From Phenylobacterium aquaticum (lineage in GTDB: Bacteria; Pseudomonadota; Alphaproteobacteria; Caulobacterales; Caulobacteraceae), in NCBI GenBank assembly GCA_947378305.1, contig CANCJJ010000006.1, positions 1 through 64,000 on the forward strand: a DNA stretch of 64,000 nucleotides. The letters are read 5' to 3'. The notes under the pieces were generated by a model. The model did not search any database. It had not been told where the DNA came from and saw only the letters and a program-made list of their open reading frames with translations. This document shows, in pieces, positions 33,453-42,972 of the stretch. The translations under genes and the position numbers were made by a program. Every line of letters starts with the position of its first letter. The stretch's first letter is position 1.

Positions 33453-34688
33453 TTAGGGCACGCGCACATCCAGGCGTTCCAGGCCACGGAAGAAGGGCAG
33501 CTTGCGCCAGTCCGGACCTGTTTCAGCCTCGTTCAGGGCAAGGGTTGGAAACCGCGCAAACAGTCGTGGCAGGGCGACCTGGGCTTCGAGCCGGGCCAGG
33601 GGCGCACCGATACAGATGTGGGCTCCACCCCCGAAGGACATGTGCGGCACCTTCTTGCGGGAGATGTCAAAGCGATCGGGCGCGTCAAAGGCGGCAGGAT
33701 CGCGATTGGCTGACCTAAGGGAAAAGCTCAGGCTCTGGGTCTGGTGGATGGGGCAGCCCTGGACCTCAAGGTCTCGGGAGGCGACCCGGCCTGTGCTGTC
33801 CACGGGCGGTTCAAATCGCAGAACCTCCTCAACGAGAGCCCCAGCCAGGCCCGGATTGGCCATCAATTTTGCGCGCTCCTCCGGGTGCAGGAGAAGCAGG
33901 CGGGCTCCATTGCCGATCAGGTCCGTTGTGGTCAGGTTGCCGCCAACGAGCAAGGCGGTCAGGTTGATCCGCAGCTCCGTGTCACTCAGGGGAGCGCCCT
34001 CAGCCTGAAGCTGGGTCATGTCGGTGATCAGGTCGTCTTGCGGCTTGCGCCTTCGCTCAGCCAAAGTGCGCGTGAAATAGTCGCTCAGACCTTCATTCGC
34101 CCGCTCCATGTGTGCCGTCTGTTCGGCGGTTCGGAATGGGTTCAGCCCCTGGATCAGCCCCTCGGACCAGTCGCGAAATTCCACCAGCCGGGCATGATCC
34201 ACCCCCAGCAGGCTGGCAATCACGTCAATGGGAATGGGCACGCAGAAGGTCGCCATGAGGTCAAATTCTGTCTGGCCTTCCAGACCGTCCAGGGCGGCAT
34301 CGATCAAGGCCTCGACCTGGGGACGTGCGCGGGCCACCCGGGCATAGAGGGCGCGGGACAGGGGGCCGCGAATCCGGGCGTGGTCCGGGTCGTCCAGGGT
34401 CAGGATACTGGTGGTTTCGCTGCGGGGCAGGTTGGGGTCCGGCGGCGTGGCAAACCGCCCCATTTGCCGTGCGGCCTCCTCAGCCTTCAAGGGATCGCGC
34501 CAGAGGGTGAGGTCTGTCACCAGGCCACGAATATCGTCGTAACGGGTCAGGATGAAGCTCTTGCTGAGGCTGTCCTGATAGACCGGGCAACGGTTCCGGA
34601 CATCCTTCAGCACCGCATGGGGGTCGGCGCGATAGGCGGGGTCCAGGGGCGTGAGTTGGAGCAGGGTCGGAAGGGCGTCGTCGGCCAT
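33453..34688 (-). CDS. Cytochrome P450
   Basis: A soluble class I P450 of 411 residues. The heme loop is FGGGAHICIG with Cys359 as the iron ligand, ExxR is at Glu288-Arg291, and the I-helix motif reads GGNLTTT at 249-255. The usual acidic residue of the I-helix motif is replaced by Leu252 while Thr253 is kept. The start ATG is preceded by AGAGG and gives a normal length. No ferredoxin or reductase gene is nearby. The substrate is unknown. Confidence 0.92.
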   Translation of the reverse strand: MADDALPTLLQLTPLDPAYRADPHAVLKDVRNRCPVYQDSLSKSFILTRYDDIRGLVTDLTLWRDPLKAEEAARQMGRFATPPDPNLPRSETTSILTLDDPDHARIRGPLSRALYARVARARPQVEALIDAALDGLEGQTEFDLMATFCVPIPIDVIASLLGVDHARLVEFRDWSEGLIQGLNPFRTAEQTAHMERANEGLSDYFTRTLAERRRKPQDDLITDMTQLQAEGAPLSDTELRINLTALLVGGNLTTTDLIGNGARLLLLHPEERAKLMANPGLAGALVEEVLRFEPPVDSTGRVASRDLEVQGCPIHQTQSLSFSLRSANRDPAAFDAPDRFDISRKKVPHMSFGGGAHICIGAPLARLEAQVALPRLFARFPTLALNEAETGPDWRKLPFFRGLERLDVRVP

Positions 34689-34722
34689 GGGAAAGCCTCT
34701 CGGGAATGTTGGGTGGAGGCTA

Positions 34723-35679
34723 TCAGGGACTTGGCGGTAAGGCCACGGCCCCCCAGCCATGCCCCCAGAGCCCTGCCATAATGGCCAGCAAGAGCAGGCT
34801 GCCCGCCAGGGTATTTGATTTGAAGGCTCCAAGCGCGCCTGCCGGATCCTCCAGCTTCAGACCCGCAGCCTGACGCGACAGGTGCAGGCCAAAGCCGGCG
34901 GCCAGGGGCAAAAAGAGCGGTCCCAATCGGGCCATCCACCCACTGGCCAGGGCCATGACGAAGGCCAGAATATAAAAGGTCAGGACGGCGCGCGGCGCAG
35001 AGGTCCCCAAACGCAGGGCCGAGGATTTGATCCCGGCCAGGGCGTCATCCTCCAAATCCTGAACCGCATAGATGGTGTCATAGCCCAGGGTCCAGAATAT
35101 GCCCGAGGCATAGAGGAGGGCTACTGGCCAGCCCAGGGTGCCTGTGGCGGCGGCAAAGCCCAACAAGCTCCCCCAGTTGAAGGTCAGGCCCAGCCAGGCC
35201 TGAGGCCACCAGGTAATCCGCTTCATAAAGGGATAGGCCGCAACCAGACCCAGGGACCCAACCCCCAGCCCTATGGCCAGTCCATTCAGGCTCAAGAGGA
35301 TCGTCAGGGACAACAGGGCGCAGAGGCCAGTAAAAATCCAGCCTTGGAGGACGGTGATCTGGCCGGAGGGGAGGGGACGACCGGCGGTCCGGGCCACCTT
35401 GGCGTCCATGTCCCGGTCGACAATGTCGTTATAAGCGCACCCGGCCGCCCGCATCAGACAGGCCCCCAGGAAAATCTTGAGCAAAAGGGCAGGGTCGGGC
35501 GGATGGCCTGCCATGGCCCCGGCCAGCGCAACCCCCTGCCAGCCAGGCAACATGAGGAGCCAGATTCCTGTGGGACGATCAAACCGGCCAAGTTTCAGCC
35601 AGGGCCTAAGGCGTCTGGGCGCAAACCGGTCAACCCAGTTGTCGAGTTTGGCGTCGGGCAGGGGCTCATGGGCAGTCAT
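34723..35679 (-). CDS. ubiA: 4-hydroxybenzoate polyprenyltransferase
   Basis: An integral membrane enzyme that attaches the isoprenoid chain to 4-hydroxybenzoate in ubiquinone synthesis. The 318-residue protein has about eight or nine helices and the two Asp-rich motifs: CAYNDIVDRDMDAKV and YDTIYAVQDLEDDALAG. The start, MTAHEPLPDAKLDNWVDRF, fits family N-termini. It lies 34 bases upstream of the P450 gene on the same strand, so they may be cotranscribed. ubiD lies further along at 29172-30698. Confidence 0.95.
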   Translation of the reverse strand: MTAHEPLPDAKLDNWVDRFAPRRLRPWLKLGRFDRPTGIWLLMLPGWQGVALAGAMAGHPPDPALLLKIFLGACLMRAAGCAYNDIVDRDMDAKVARTAGRPLPSGQITVLQGWIFTGLCALLSLTILLSLNGLAIGLGVGSLGLVAAYPFMKRITWWPQAWLGLTFNWGSLLGFAAATGTLGWPVALLYASGIFWTLGYDTIYAVQDLEDDALAGIKSSALRLGTSAPRAVLTFYILAFVMALASGWMARLGPLFLPLAAGFGLHLSRQAAGLKLEDPAGALGAFKSNTLAGSLLLLAIMAGLWGHGWGAVALPPSP

Positions 35680-35730
35680 GACCCGCGATCTATCAGACTG
35701 TGCCCGTGGGGTTCACCTGAAAAAACCCTG

Positions 35731-36510
35731 CTAATGGGTCAATCTTCCGTCCTGTATGGCCGCCTTGGTGAAGGGAAAGAGGAACTCCGGGTTTGGCTTG
35801 GAAATCTTCCGGGCGATGTCATCGGGCCCCAGGGTCCGGAGCAGGTGACGCATAATGTTCAGCCGGGCCACCCGCTTGTCATCGGAGCGCACGCAGATCC
35901 AGGGCGCGGTGCGGGTATGGGTCCGAAGCAGCATGAGGTCCCGAGCCTTGGAATAGTCATCAAAGTGGGATTGGGCGGCTTCGTCCAGAGGGCTGGTCTT
36001 CAGCGCCTTGAGGGGATCACTTCGGCGGTCGTCCAGGCGCTTTTTCTGTTCCTTCCGGCTGACGTCGAGCCAGAGCTTGACCAGTTTCATGCCATCATTG
36101 ATCAGCAAGTCCTCGAATTTCGGCACATCGGCCAGGAACTGCTGGTGCTCGTCATGGGTACAGAATCCCATGACCGGCTCAACGCCTCCCCGATTATACC
36201 AGGACCGGTTGAGGATCACGATTTCGCCCCTGGCGGGCAGCCACTGGACATAGCGCTGGAAGTACCACTGGCTGCGGTCCAGATCGGTGGGTTTGGGCGG
36301 TGCAATCACCCGGGTCGCCCGGGTGGACAGGTGGTCTGTGATCCGACGGATCGAGCCATCCTTGCCCGCCGCATCCCGGCCTTCAAAAATGATCAGAATT
36401 CGCTCCCCCGACGCAATGGCCCTCTGCTGGAGTTTCACCATGGCCAGGTGATAGGTCAGCAACTCGGCGTCGTAGGTTTCGTCGTATCGGGCTTGGTCAA
36501 ATCTGGTCAT
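35731..36510 (-). CDS. ppk2: Polyphosphate kinase 2 family protein
   Basis: PPK2 uses polyphosphate to phosphorylate nucleotides. The 259-residue protein has Walker A FEGRDAAGKDGSIRR, a second motif VILNRSWYNRGGVEPVMGF, and the lid region DDRRSDPLKALKTSPLD. Length and motifs fit single-domain (class I-like) PPK2. The ATG at 36510 begins the conserved region; an upstream frame would add 36 non-conserved residues across the intergenic repeat. It is divergent from rsmE. Whether it favours ADP, GDP or AMP is not clear from the sequence. Confidence 0.92.
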   Translation of the reverse strand: MTRFDQARYDETYDAELLTYHLAMVKLQQRAIASGERILIIFEGRDAAGKDGSIRRITDHLSTRATRVIAPPKPTDLDRSQWYFQRYVQWLPARGEIVILNRSWYNRGGVEPVMGFCTHDEHQQFLADVPKFEDLLINDGMKLVKLWLDVSRKEQKKRLDDRRSDPLKALKTSPLDEAAQSHFDDYSKARDLMLLRTHTRTAPWICVRSDDKRVARLNIMRHLLRTLGPDDIARKISKPNPEFLFPFTKAAIQDGRLTH

Positions 36511-36571
36511 GATTGGCGTTTCGAGCCCCTTCCCCTTGGAATGGCACCTGCGAACGGACCGAAAAGGGCTT

Positions 36572-36632
36572 TCGCTTAAAAAGCGATTGTCTGTTTCGAT
36601 CCGAAAACCGGTTCCCACCTATCCAGAATAGG
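36572..36632. repeat. Palindromic intergenic element between ppk2 and rsmE
   Basis: The 167-base divergent gap holds two perfect inverted repeats: TCGCTT-AAA-AAGCGA (36572-36586) and CCTAT-CCAGA-ATAGG (36618-36632). Between them is CCGAAAACCGGTTCCCACC (36601-36619). From memory, a near-identical CCGAAAACCGGTTCCCAC core recurs in many alphaproteobacterial intergenic regions. It could be a mobile-type repeat or a shared promoter-proximal signal. Confidence 0.5.
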
Positions 36633-36677
36633 CACTAGGCAGTTTTTCGGAAAAAGAAATTGTCCTATGTCGGGGAT

Positions 36678-37400
36678 ATGATCCGTCTCTTCGTTCCGCA
36701 CCCGCTTCTGGCAGACACAGCCTTTCCCCTGGATGACGCCCAGAGCCGGTATCTGAGCCTGGTCATGCGGCGGGCGGTCGGTGACGAGGTCGAGGTTTTC
36801 AATGGCAAGGACGGGGCCTGGGTCTGTCGCCTGGACCAGGTGACCAAGCGCCATGTGATCCTGTGCCCCAAGACCCAGACCTCCCCCCAGACTGAGGGGC
36901 CGGACCTGGTACTGCTCATGGCCCTGGTCAAGCGGGGCCCGCTGGAAACCGTCATTGAAAAGGCTACGGAGCTCGGCGTGTCTGAAATCTGGCTGGTCCA
37001 GACCGATCGGACCAATGCCGACCGTATTCGCGAAGACCGGCTGCGGGCGATCGCCATCGAGGCGGCCGAACAGACAGGACGGTTGAATGTTCCCCTGATC
37101 CGGTCCCCGGCGCGGCTGGACCGGTGCCTGGACACCTGGTCCACCGACCGCAGGCTGATCTTCTGCGATGAAGCTGGCGATTCCATGCCCATGCAAGCAG
37201 CCCTGGGTGCGGTTCAGTCCGGACCCTGGGCGGTGCTGATCGGTCCGGAAGGCGGCTTCTCCCCAGCGGAACGCGCCCGGATTCGCGGGCTGGAAGGCGC
37301 GGTTCCCGTCAGCCTGGGGCCGCGGATATTGCGAGCAGACACGGCGGCGATTTCGGCCCTGACCCTCTGGCAGTCTGCCCTTGGAGACTGGCGCGGCTGA
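36678..37400 (+). CDS. rsmE: 16S rRNA (uracil-1498-N3)-methyltransferase
   Basis: A SPOUT-class methyltransferase of about 240 residues that methylates U1498 of 16S rRNA. It has the N-terminal PUA-like region starting MIRLFVPHPL, then LVKRGPLETVIEKATELGV, and the C-terminal knot with LIGPEGGFSPAERA and SLGPRILRADTAAISALTLWQ. The ATG used is the one at the conserved MIRLF; an in-frame start 18 bases upstream also exists. It is divergent from ppk2. Confidence 0.96.
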   Translation: MIRLFVPHPLLADTAFPLDDAQSRYLSLVMRRAVGDEVEVFNGKDGAWVCRLDQVTKRHVILCPKTQTSPQTEGPDLVLLMALVKRGPLETVIEKATELGVSEIWLVQTDRTNADRIREDRLRAIAIEAAEQTGRLNVPLIRSPARLDRCLDTWSTDRRLIFCDEAGDSMPMQAALGAVQSGPWAVLIGPEGGFSPAERARIRGLEGAVPVSLGPRILRADTAAISALTLWQSALGDWRG

Positions 37401-37523
37401 GGCCAGTCACAAAAGGTTTGAAATTCTGGGTTTGCGCCCGGCGGGTTGAAGGGCGTAAACATCGCCGCCGCTTCAGGGTAAAACATGGCCCGAGGCTCGG
37501 ACGGAATGACGCGGGAGTCCAAA

Positions 37524-38882
37524 ATGGCCGGAAACAAGGTCGATGATCGTCCGCTGACGTTCGAAGATATCCTCAACTGGTTTGAAGCCGGCAACAAGCC
37601 CAAGGACCAATGGCGCGTCGGGGCCGAGCACGAGAAGTTCGTCTTCCGCCTCCAGGGTCACGAGACCGTGGCCTATGACGGCCCGGCCGGGATCAAGGCC
37701 CTGCTGGAGGGCATGATGCGCTTTGGCTGGTCCGGGGTTTACGAGGGCCAGACCCTCATTGCCCTCGAACGTGGCAAGGCAAATATCAGCCTGGAGCCCG
37801 GCGGCCAGTTCGAGCTGTCCGGCGCACCGCTGTCGACCATGCACGAAATCTGCGACGAAACCCGCGACCACCTGACCGAGGCCAAGACCGTGGCCGCCGA
37901 GTTGGGTCTGGGCTTTCTGGGCCTGGGCTTTACCCCCGACTGGCGACGCGACCAGATCCCCGTCATGCCCAAGGGCCGCTACAAGATCATGCGGGAATAT
38001 ATGCCCAAGGTCGGCCAGCTTGGTCTGGACATGATGTTCCGCACTTGCACAGTCCAGGCCAATCTCGACTTTGCCAGCGAAGCCGACATGGTGGCCAAGT
38101 TCCGCACCAGCCTGGCCTTGCAGCCCATAGCCACCGCCCTCTTCGCCAATTCGCCCTTTGTGGAGGGCAAGCCGTCCGGCTTCCTGTCTACCCGCGCCAA
38201 TATCTGGACAGATACCGACGCCGACCGCACGGGCATGCTGGATTTTGTGTTCAGGGATGGCTTCGGGTTCGAAACCTATGCCAACTATTTGCTCGACGTG
38301 CCCATGTATTTCGCCAAGCGCGAGGGTCAGTTTGTCGACCTGTCCGGCAGGTCCTTCCGCGAGTTCATGGCCGGCACCCTGGCCGACATGCCGGGCGACC
38401 GGGCGAGCCTGAAGGATTTCGCCGATCACGCCACCACCGCCTTTCCAGAGGTGCGGCTCAAGCAATATCTGGAAATGCGCGGGGCCGATTCTGCCCCCCT
38501 GGGCCGCCTCTGCGCCCTGCCAGCCCTCTGGACCGGCATATTCTATGATAGCGCCGCCCTCGCTGCGGCCTGGGACCTGTGCAAGGCCTGGCCGCTGGAA
38601 GACCACGAACGCCTGCGCGCCGATGTGGCCCGCCTGGGTCTCAAGGCCCAGATCGCCGGACGCTCCGTTCAGGACATCGCCATCGACATGGTCGCCATCG
38701 CCCGCAGCGGCCTCAAGGCCCGCGCCCGTCTAAACGGGGCCATGCTCGACGAAAGCATCTATCTCGACGAGCTGGAGGCCATAGCCCTCTCCGGCATCAC
38801 CCCCGCCGAACACCTGCTCACCCTCTATCACGGCCCCTGGCAGGGACAGGTGTCCCCCGCCTATGAGGCTGTGGCCTATTAG
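37524..38882 (+). CDS. gshA: Glutamate-cysteine ligase, class II (plant/alphaproteobacterial)
   Basis: Joins glutamate and cysteine, the first step of glutathione synthesis. The protein has 452 residues from the ATG at 37524, preceded by GGGAG at a seven-base spacing; an ATG at 37485 is less likely. Motifs of the GCS2 group include WRVGAEHEKFVF near the N-terminus, LEPGGQFELSGAPL, FLGLGFTPDW, YMPKVGQLGLDMMFRTCTVQ and the C-terminal FREFMAGTLADMPGD region. The class II type is typical of alphaproteobacteria and plants. The adjoining MAPEG and peroxiredoxin genes elsewhere in the window fit a glutathione-using cell. Confidence 0.94.
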   Translation: MAGNKVDDRPLTFEDILNWFEAGNKPKDQWRVGAEHEKFVFRLQGHETVAYDGPAGIKALLEGMMRFGWSGVYEGQTLIALERGKANISLEPGGQFELSGAPLSTMHEICDETRDHLTEAKTVAAELGLGFLGLGFTPDWRRDQIPVMPKGRYKIMREYMPKVGQLGLDMMFRTCTVQANLDFASEADMVAKFRTSLALQPIATALFANSPFVEGKPSGFLSTRANIWTDTDADRTGMLDFVFRDGFGFETYANYLLDVPMYFAKREGQFVDLSGRSFREFMAGTLADMPGDRASLKDFADHATTAFPEVRLKQYLEMRGADSAPLGRLCALPALWTGIFYDSAALAAAWDLCKAWPLEDHERLRADVARLGLKAQIAGRSVQDIAIDMVAIARSGLKARARLNGAMLDESIYLDELEAIALSGITPAEHLLTLYHGPWQGQVSPAYEAVAY

Positions 38883-39013
38883 GGGGGAGTCCTTCGCTCC
38901 CGCCTTGTCTTGCCCCTCCGGGCATGGTCATCTGTGCGGGATTTCGTCGGGCGGGGTGACGGGGTCTGGTCCTGTCCCTGCGCCAGTTTGCCTTGCCGGG
39001 GATAGCTGATCCA

Positions 39014-40885
39014 ATGAACCTCATCGTCCTTCTGGGAATTGTGATCACTGTGGCGACGGGGATTCCCGTGCTGATCCAGTTGCGCCGGAACCACCCGCGC
39101 GGGCTGATCGTCCTGTTTTTTGCCGAAATGTGGGAGCGGTTTTCCTATTACGGCATGCGCGGGATCCTGATCTTCTTCCTGACCCAACACCTGCTGTTCG
39201 ATCCCAAGGCGGCCAGCGGGCAATATTCGTCCTACACAGCCATGGTCTACCTCCTGCCCTTGCTGGGCGGATTGGTGGCGGACCAGCTCCTGGGTGCGCG
39301 CAAGGCCGTAGCCTTCGGAGCCCTGCTCTTGGTGGCCGGGCACCTGACCATGGCCTTTGAAGGCCCGCCCTCAACCCAGTCCCTGCACTATGGCCAGAGG
39401 ACCTATGAGATCGCCGCGACCGGCCGGATGGAAGATCGCCAGGCGCACATTATCGTCGGCGGCAAACCCTATGCCTTTGGGGCGGAGGCGGGCGGCGGAC
39501 TTCAGATCAAGGGCCTGGGTCCCGATGCTGGTCTCCCGGCCGTTCTGGCCCCTGGCAGCTATTCCATGGAAACCCATAGCGACAAGCGCGGCCTGAATAC
39601 CTTCTATCTGGCCCTGTCCCTGATCATTCTGGGGGTGGGCTATCTGAAGCCCAATATCTCCGCCGTGGTGGGCCAGCTCTACGAACAAAATGACCCGCGC
39701 CGGGACTCCGGCTTCACCCTGTATTACTACGGCGTCAATCTGGGGGCCTTCTGGGCTTCCCTGCTCTGCGGACTTGTCGGGCAAAGCCTTGGCTGGTGGG
39801 CCGGATTTGGCCTGGCCGGCGTGGGCATGGCCCTGGGATGGATCGTCTTCATGCTGGGTCGGCCCCTGCTTGAGGGCAAGGGCGAACCGCCAAACCCCGA
39901 ATTGCTGGCGGCCCCGCTGGTCGGCCCGTTGAATCTGGAGTGGCTGACCTATGGCCTGTCCCTGCTGGGCGTGGCCGCGATCTGGTGGCTTGTGCAGAAC
40001 AATGCCCTGGTCGGGATACTCCTGATCTTCGCGATTATCGGTTCCTTCGTGACGATTGCCCTTATTCTCGTTCTGATCTGCAAGACCTGGGTCGAGCGCC
40101 AGCGCATGTTTTTGGCGGTGGTGCTGATCCTGGGGTCTGTGGTCTTCTTCACCCTGTTCGAGCAGGCGGGCACGTCGCTGAATCTGTTTGCTTCGACCAA
40201 TGTTGACCTGTCGATCTTAAGTCAGGCCACCTCAGTCCTGGGCCTGCCAGCGGGTAGCCATGCCCAGCTGGTCGCCGCCGGGATCACGCCCACACATTGG
40301 TGGAGCTGGATCGACACCGGTCTGGGCGCGGCCCAGACCCAGTCCTTCAATGCGGGCTATATCCTGATTTTTGCTCCCCTCTTGGCCGCCCTCTGGACCT
40401 ATCTGGGCCGTCGTGGGCTGGATCCGAATCCGACGCTCAAGTTTGGCCTGGGCTTGATCCAGGTAGGGCTGGGCTTTCTCGTGGTGGTCTGGGGCGCGGG
40501 ACTGCACGACAGCGCCTTCCGGGTGCCGCTGATCCTGCTGGCCCTGCTCTACATGCTGCACACGACCGGCGAATTGTTCCTCTCGCCTGTGGGCCTGTCG
40601 GAAATCACCAAGCTTTCAGTGCCCTCCATGGTGTCCTTCATGATGGCGGTCTGGTTCCTGGCCTCGTCGGTGGCCCAGTTTGTCGGCGGCAAGATTGCCG
40701 GTCTCATGGGTACGGAATCCGTGGGCGGTCAGGTTCTGGACCCGAAGCTGGCGCTGGAGACCTCGATAGATGGCTTCACCAAGCTCGGCTGGGCCGGACT
40801 GATCTGCGGCGTGGTCTTTATCGGCCTGAGCTTCCTGATCCGCGGCTGGTCGCACAAAGAGGTCGCCGCCGCTGAGGAGGCCTAA
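39014..40885 (+). CDS. POT/PTR2-family peptide:proton symporter
   Basis: A membrane protein of about 623 residues importing di- or tripeptides with protons. The ExxER motif (Glu38, Glu41, Arg42 in FAEMWERFSYYG) and the later NLGAFWASLLCG fit the POT family, with about 14 hydrophobic helices. Residues about 116-193 form a hydrophilic insertion between early helices (Gly-rich, with YGQRTYEIAATG), which makes the protein longer than a typical POT carrier of about 500. The ATG at 39014 is used; a TTG at 38993 is an alternative. It is convergent with the TonB receptor gene. Confidence 0.9.
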   Translation: MNLIVLLGIVITVATGIPVLIQLRRNHPRGLIVLFFAEMWERFSYYGMRGILIFFLTQHLLFDPKAASGQYSSYTAMVYLLPLLGGLVADQLLGARKAVAFGALLLVAGHLTMAFEGPPSTQSLHYGQRTYEIAATGRMEDRQAHIIVGGKPYAFGAEAGGGLQIKGLGPDAGLPAVLAPGSYSMETHSDKRGLNTFYLALSLIILGVGYLKPNISAVVGQLYEQNDPRRDSGFTLYYYGVNLGAFWASLLCGLVGQSLGWWAGFGLAGVGMALGWIVFMLGRPLLEGKGEPPNPELLAAPLVGPLNLEWLTYGLSLLGVAAIWWLVQNNALVGILLIFAIIGSFVTIALILVLICKTWVERQRMFLAVVLILGSVVFFTLFEQAGTSLNLFASTNVDLSILSQATSVLGLPAGSHAQLVAAGITPTHWWSWIDTGLGAAQTQSFNAGYILIFAPLLAALWTYLGRRGLDPNPTLKFGLGLIQVGLGFLVVVWGAGLHDSAFRVPLILLALLYMLHTTGELFLSPVGLSEITKLSVPSMVSFMMAVWFLASSVAQFVGGKIAGLMGTESVGGQVLDPKLALETSIDGFTKLGWAGLICGVVFIGLSFLIRGWSHKEVAAAEEA

Positions 40886-40900
40886 CCGACCCACCACGCC

Positions 40901-42922
40901 CTAGCCAAAGGTCTTGCGAATCCGGACACGCACATAGCGGCCCAGGCGCTGAACCTGATCGTCCTGATAGGCCAGTGCGCCGATGTTTCGGGGGCCGTCA
41001 TAGACCTGAAGTCCCCGGTGATAGCTGCGATTGGTCGTATTGCCGATCCCGACCCTCAGGGTCAGGTCGGGCCTGAGCTTGTACTCGGTATAGAGCGAGA
41101 CCGTGGTACCGAGCTTGTCTGTGGCGATCTGGTCAAAGCGATATGCGCTCTTGCTCCAGGCCCCATAAATGTCTGACCCCCACTTGCCCATCTGTGCCGG
41201 CAGGTCCTGGGTGAAATGGGCTTCCCAGACCAGGGGGCGCATGCCGGAAATCTCCCGGTTCTGGCCGGTGGTTGGGTCGGTCACGTCCGACCAGTACCAG
41301 GCGGCGGAGCCGCGCAGGAGCCCTCGACGGACACCCAGACGATCCAGGGGCAGGGTTAATTCGCTACTGAGGGTCGTCCGCCTTCCCTTGCCGATATTGG
41401 CTGGCGCATCAAAGATATCCCCGTTGGCCGCATAGACCGGGGCCCGGTCGATCGCATTTGAAATCCTGGAATGGCTGAGAGACAGGGATACCGATCCAGA
41501 ATTGGTCCAGAACCCCTGTTCGAACGCCAGTTCGCCCTCCCAGGCCGCTTCCGGATTCAGATCAGGGTTTCCGCTCGTCACGACGTCAGAACCAAGGCTT
41601 GCCCCCGCGACAAAATCACCAAAGTCCAGCTGACCGACGGTGCGTTCTGCCCGGGCGCGAAGTTGCGTGGTCGGGCTGGCCTGCCAGGTCACGAATAGCC
41701 GGGGCTTGGCAAAGTTCAGGGTCTTGTCCAGCTGAACATCCCGAGTGGCCGTGAGGGTGGAGACTTCATAGCCAAGACCCGCTTCGACGGTCCATTTCGG
41801 GACAGGTCGCCAGATGGCCTTGCCGAAGGCCTGGCTGCGAACCTCCCTGACCTCGACATTGGCGGATGGCAGATCGATGACCTTGCCATTGTCCAGATAG
41901 CTCGTCGCACTTTCGAGGGTATTTAGGGCCGTTTCGGCACCCGTCTCAAAAGATAGGTTGGCACCCTGCCTGCGGGTCACCACAGTCCGAACCACCGTCT
42001 CGGCCGTATTCTTGTCCAGGCTGAAACGGCTGACCTGACCGGGTGGACGATAGAGGGACACAATTCCCATATCGAAACGGTTGGTCAGAAATACGAGATT
42101 CAGATCGGTGGCCCCGCTGAGGGGGCGTTTGAAGTCCAGCTCGGCTTCGGGCGACAGAAAATCGAAACTGTCTCCGCCTGTGTCCACGGACGTGGCTGGA
42201 ACGACAAAGCGCCGGACTTCATTGTGGCTGAAGTTGTCGCCGCCAAGATGGCCATTGGCTTTCAATGTGCCGCCCAGGAGAGAACGGGTATAGGTGCCGC
42301 TCAGGCGCCAGCCGTAGCCATCGCCGTGACTTTCCAGGTCAGCGCGTCGGGAGACTAGGCCATCGGGGCCTGTCCGGACCCGGCTGCCGTTTCCGTCGCG
42401 GTCGTCGAAGCCGCCGCCGTAATTGGCGCTGCCCTCAAACTTGCCACCGGCCAGGTCGCCGGACGCTTCAATCTGGGTTTCGCCAAAGTTCCGGCGGTCA
42501 AAGGCATAGGTATCGCCGACGGTTGCCGCACCCTGCCATCTGGCGCCCCGGGTTCGGACGATATTGATGACACTTGCCTTGCCTTGCATGTCGATCCCGG
42601 GCGCACCGCCCCGGATGAGGTCGATCCGCTCGACCTGCCCGGCAGGAATTCGCCGCAGGACCTCCTGTACCGGCTCGGATTTTGAGACCGGACGACTGCC
42701 ATCAATGAGGACATTTCCGCCAGCCCCTTCCAGGCCGCGAACACTATTGCCGTTGTCCAGGCGAAAGCCAGGCAGGCGCTCGACCATGTCGAGGGCGGTC
42801 ACAACACTGGTATTGGCGAAATAGGCCGAGACATAGGGCGTGATGCCCTCGGTATGAGCTGCGGGGGCTGCGACGGGGGCGAGGCCAGTCGCGGCCATGA
42901 TCAGGAATGAAATCGCGGGCAT
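40901..42922 (-). CDS. TonB-dependent outer membrane receptor
   Basis: A 673-residue receptor. It has a hydrophobic N-terminus, a plug domain (about 45-140) containing MVERLPGFRLDNGNSVRGL, GNVLIDGSRPVSKSEPV and IDLIRGGAPGIDMQGKASV, and a beta-barrel to the C-terminus, which ends in RIRKTFG with a terminal aromatic near the end as in many barrels. It should import a bound ligand using TonB/ExbBD energy; the ligand is unknown. No TonB box or transporter partner is obvious beside it, and no Fur-like site was noted upstream. Confidence 0.9.
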   Translation of the reverse strand: MPAISFLIMAATGLAPVAAPAAHTEGITPYVSAYFANTSVVTALDMVERLPGFRLDNGNSVRGLEGAGGNVLIDGSRPVSKSEPVQEVLRRIPAGQVERIDLIRGGAPGIDMQGKASVINIVRTRGARWQGAATVGDTYAFDRRNFGETQIEASGDLAGGKFEGSANYGGGFDDRDGNGSRVRTGPDGLVSRRADLESHGDGYGWRLSGTYTRSLLGGTLKANGHLGGDNFSHNEVRRFVVPATSVDTGGDSFDFLSPEAELDFKRPLSGATDLNLVFLTNRFDMGIVSLYRPPGQVSRFSLDKNTAETVVRTVVTRRQGANLSFETGAETALNTLESATSYLDNGKVIDLPSANVEVREVRSQAFGKAIWRPVPKWTVEAGLGYEVSTLTATRDVQLDKTLNFAKPRLFVTWQASPTTQLRARAERTVGQLDFGDFVAGASLGSDVVTSGNPDLNPEAAWEGELAFEQGFWTNSGSVSLSLSHSRISNAIDRAPVYAANGDIFDAPANIGKGRRTTLSSELTLPLDRLGVRRGLLRGSAAWYWSDVTDPTTGQNREISGMRPLVWEAHFTQDLPAQMGKWGSDIYGAWSKSAYRFDQIATDKLGTTVSLYTEYKLRPDLTLRVGIGNTTNRSYHRGLQVYDGPRNIGALAYQDDQVQRLGRYVRVRIRKTFG

Positions 42923-42972
42923 GGTGGCCTAGGAAATGTCTGTGCAGAGGGTTTTAAACGTCAGACTGCAGG

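Noticed and set aside
34882-36579. A 565-codon plus-strand open frame opposite ubiA and ppk2.
   Set aside because: Both opposing genes have clear catalytic motifs; the long frame reflects GC-rich codon structure and has no domain.
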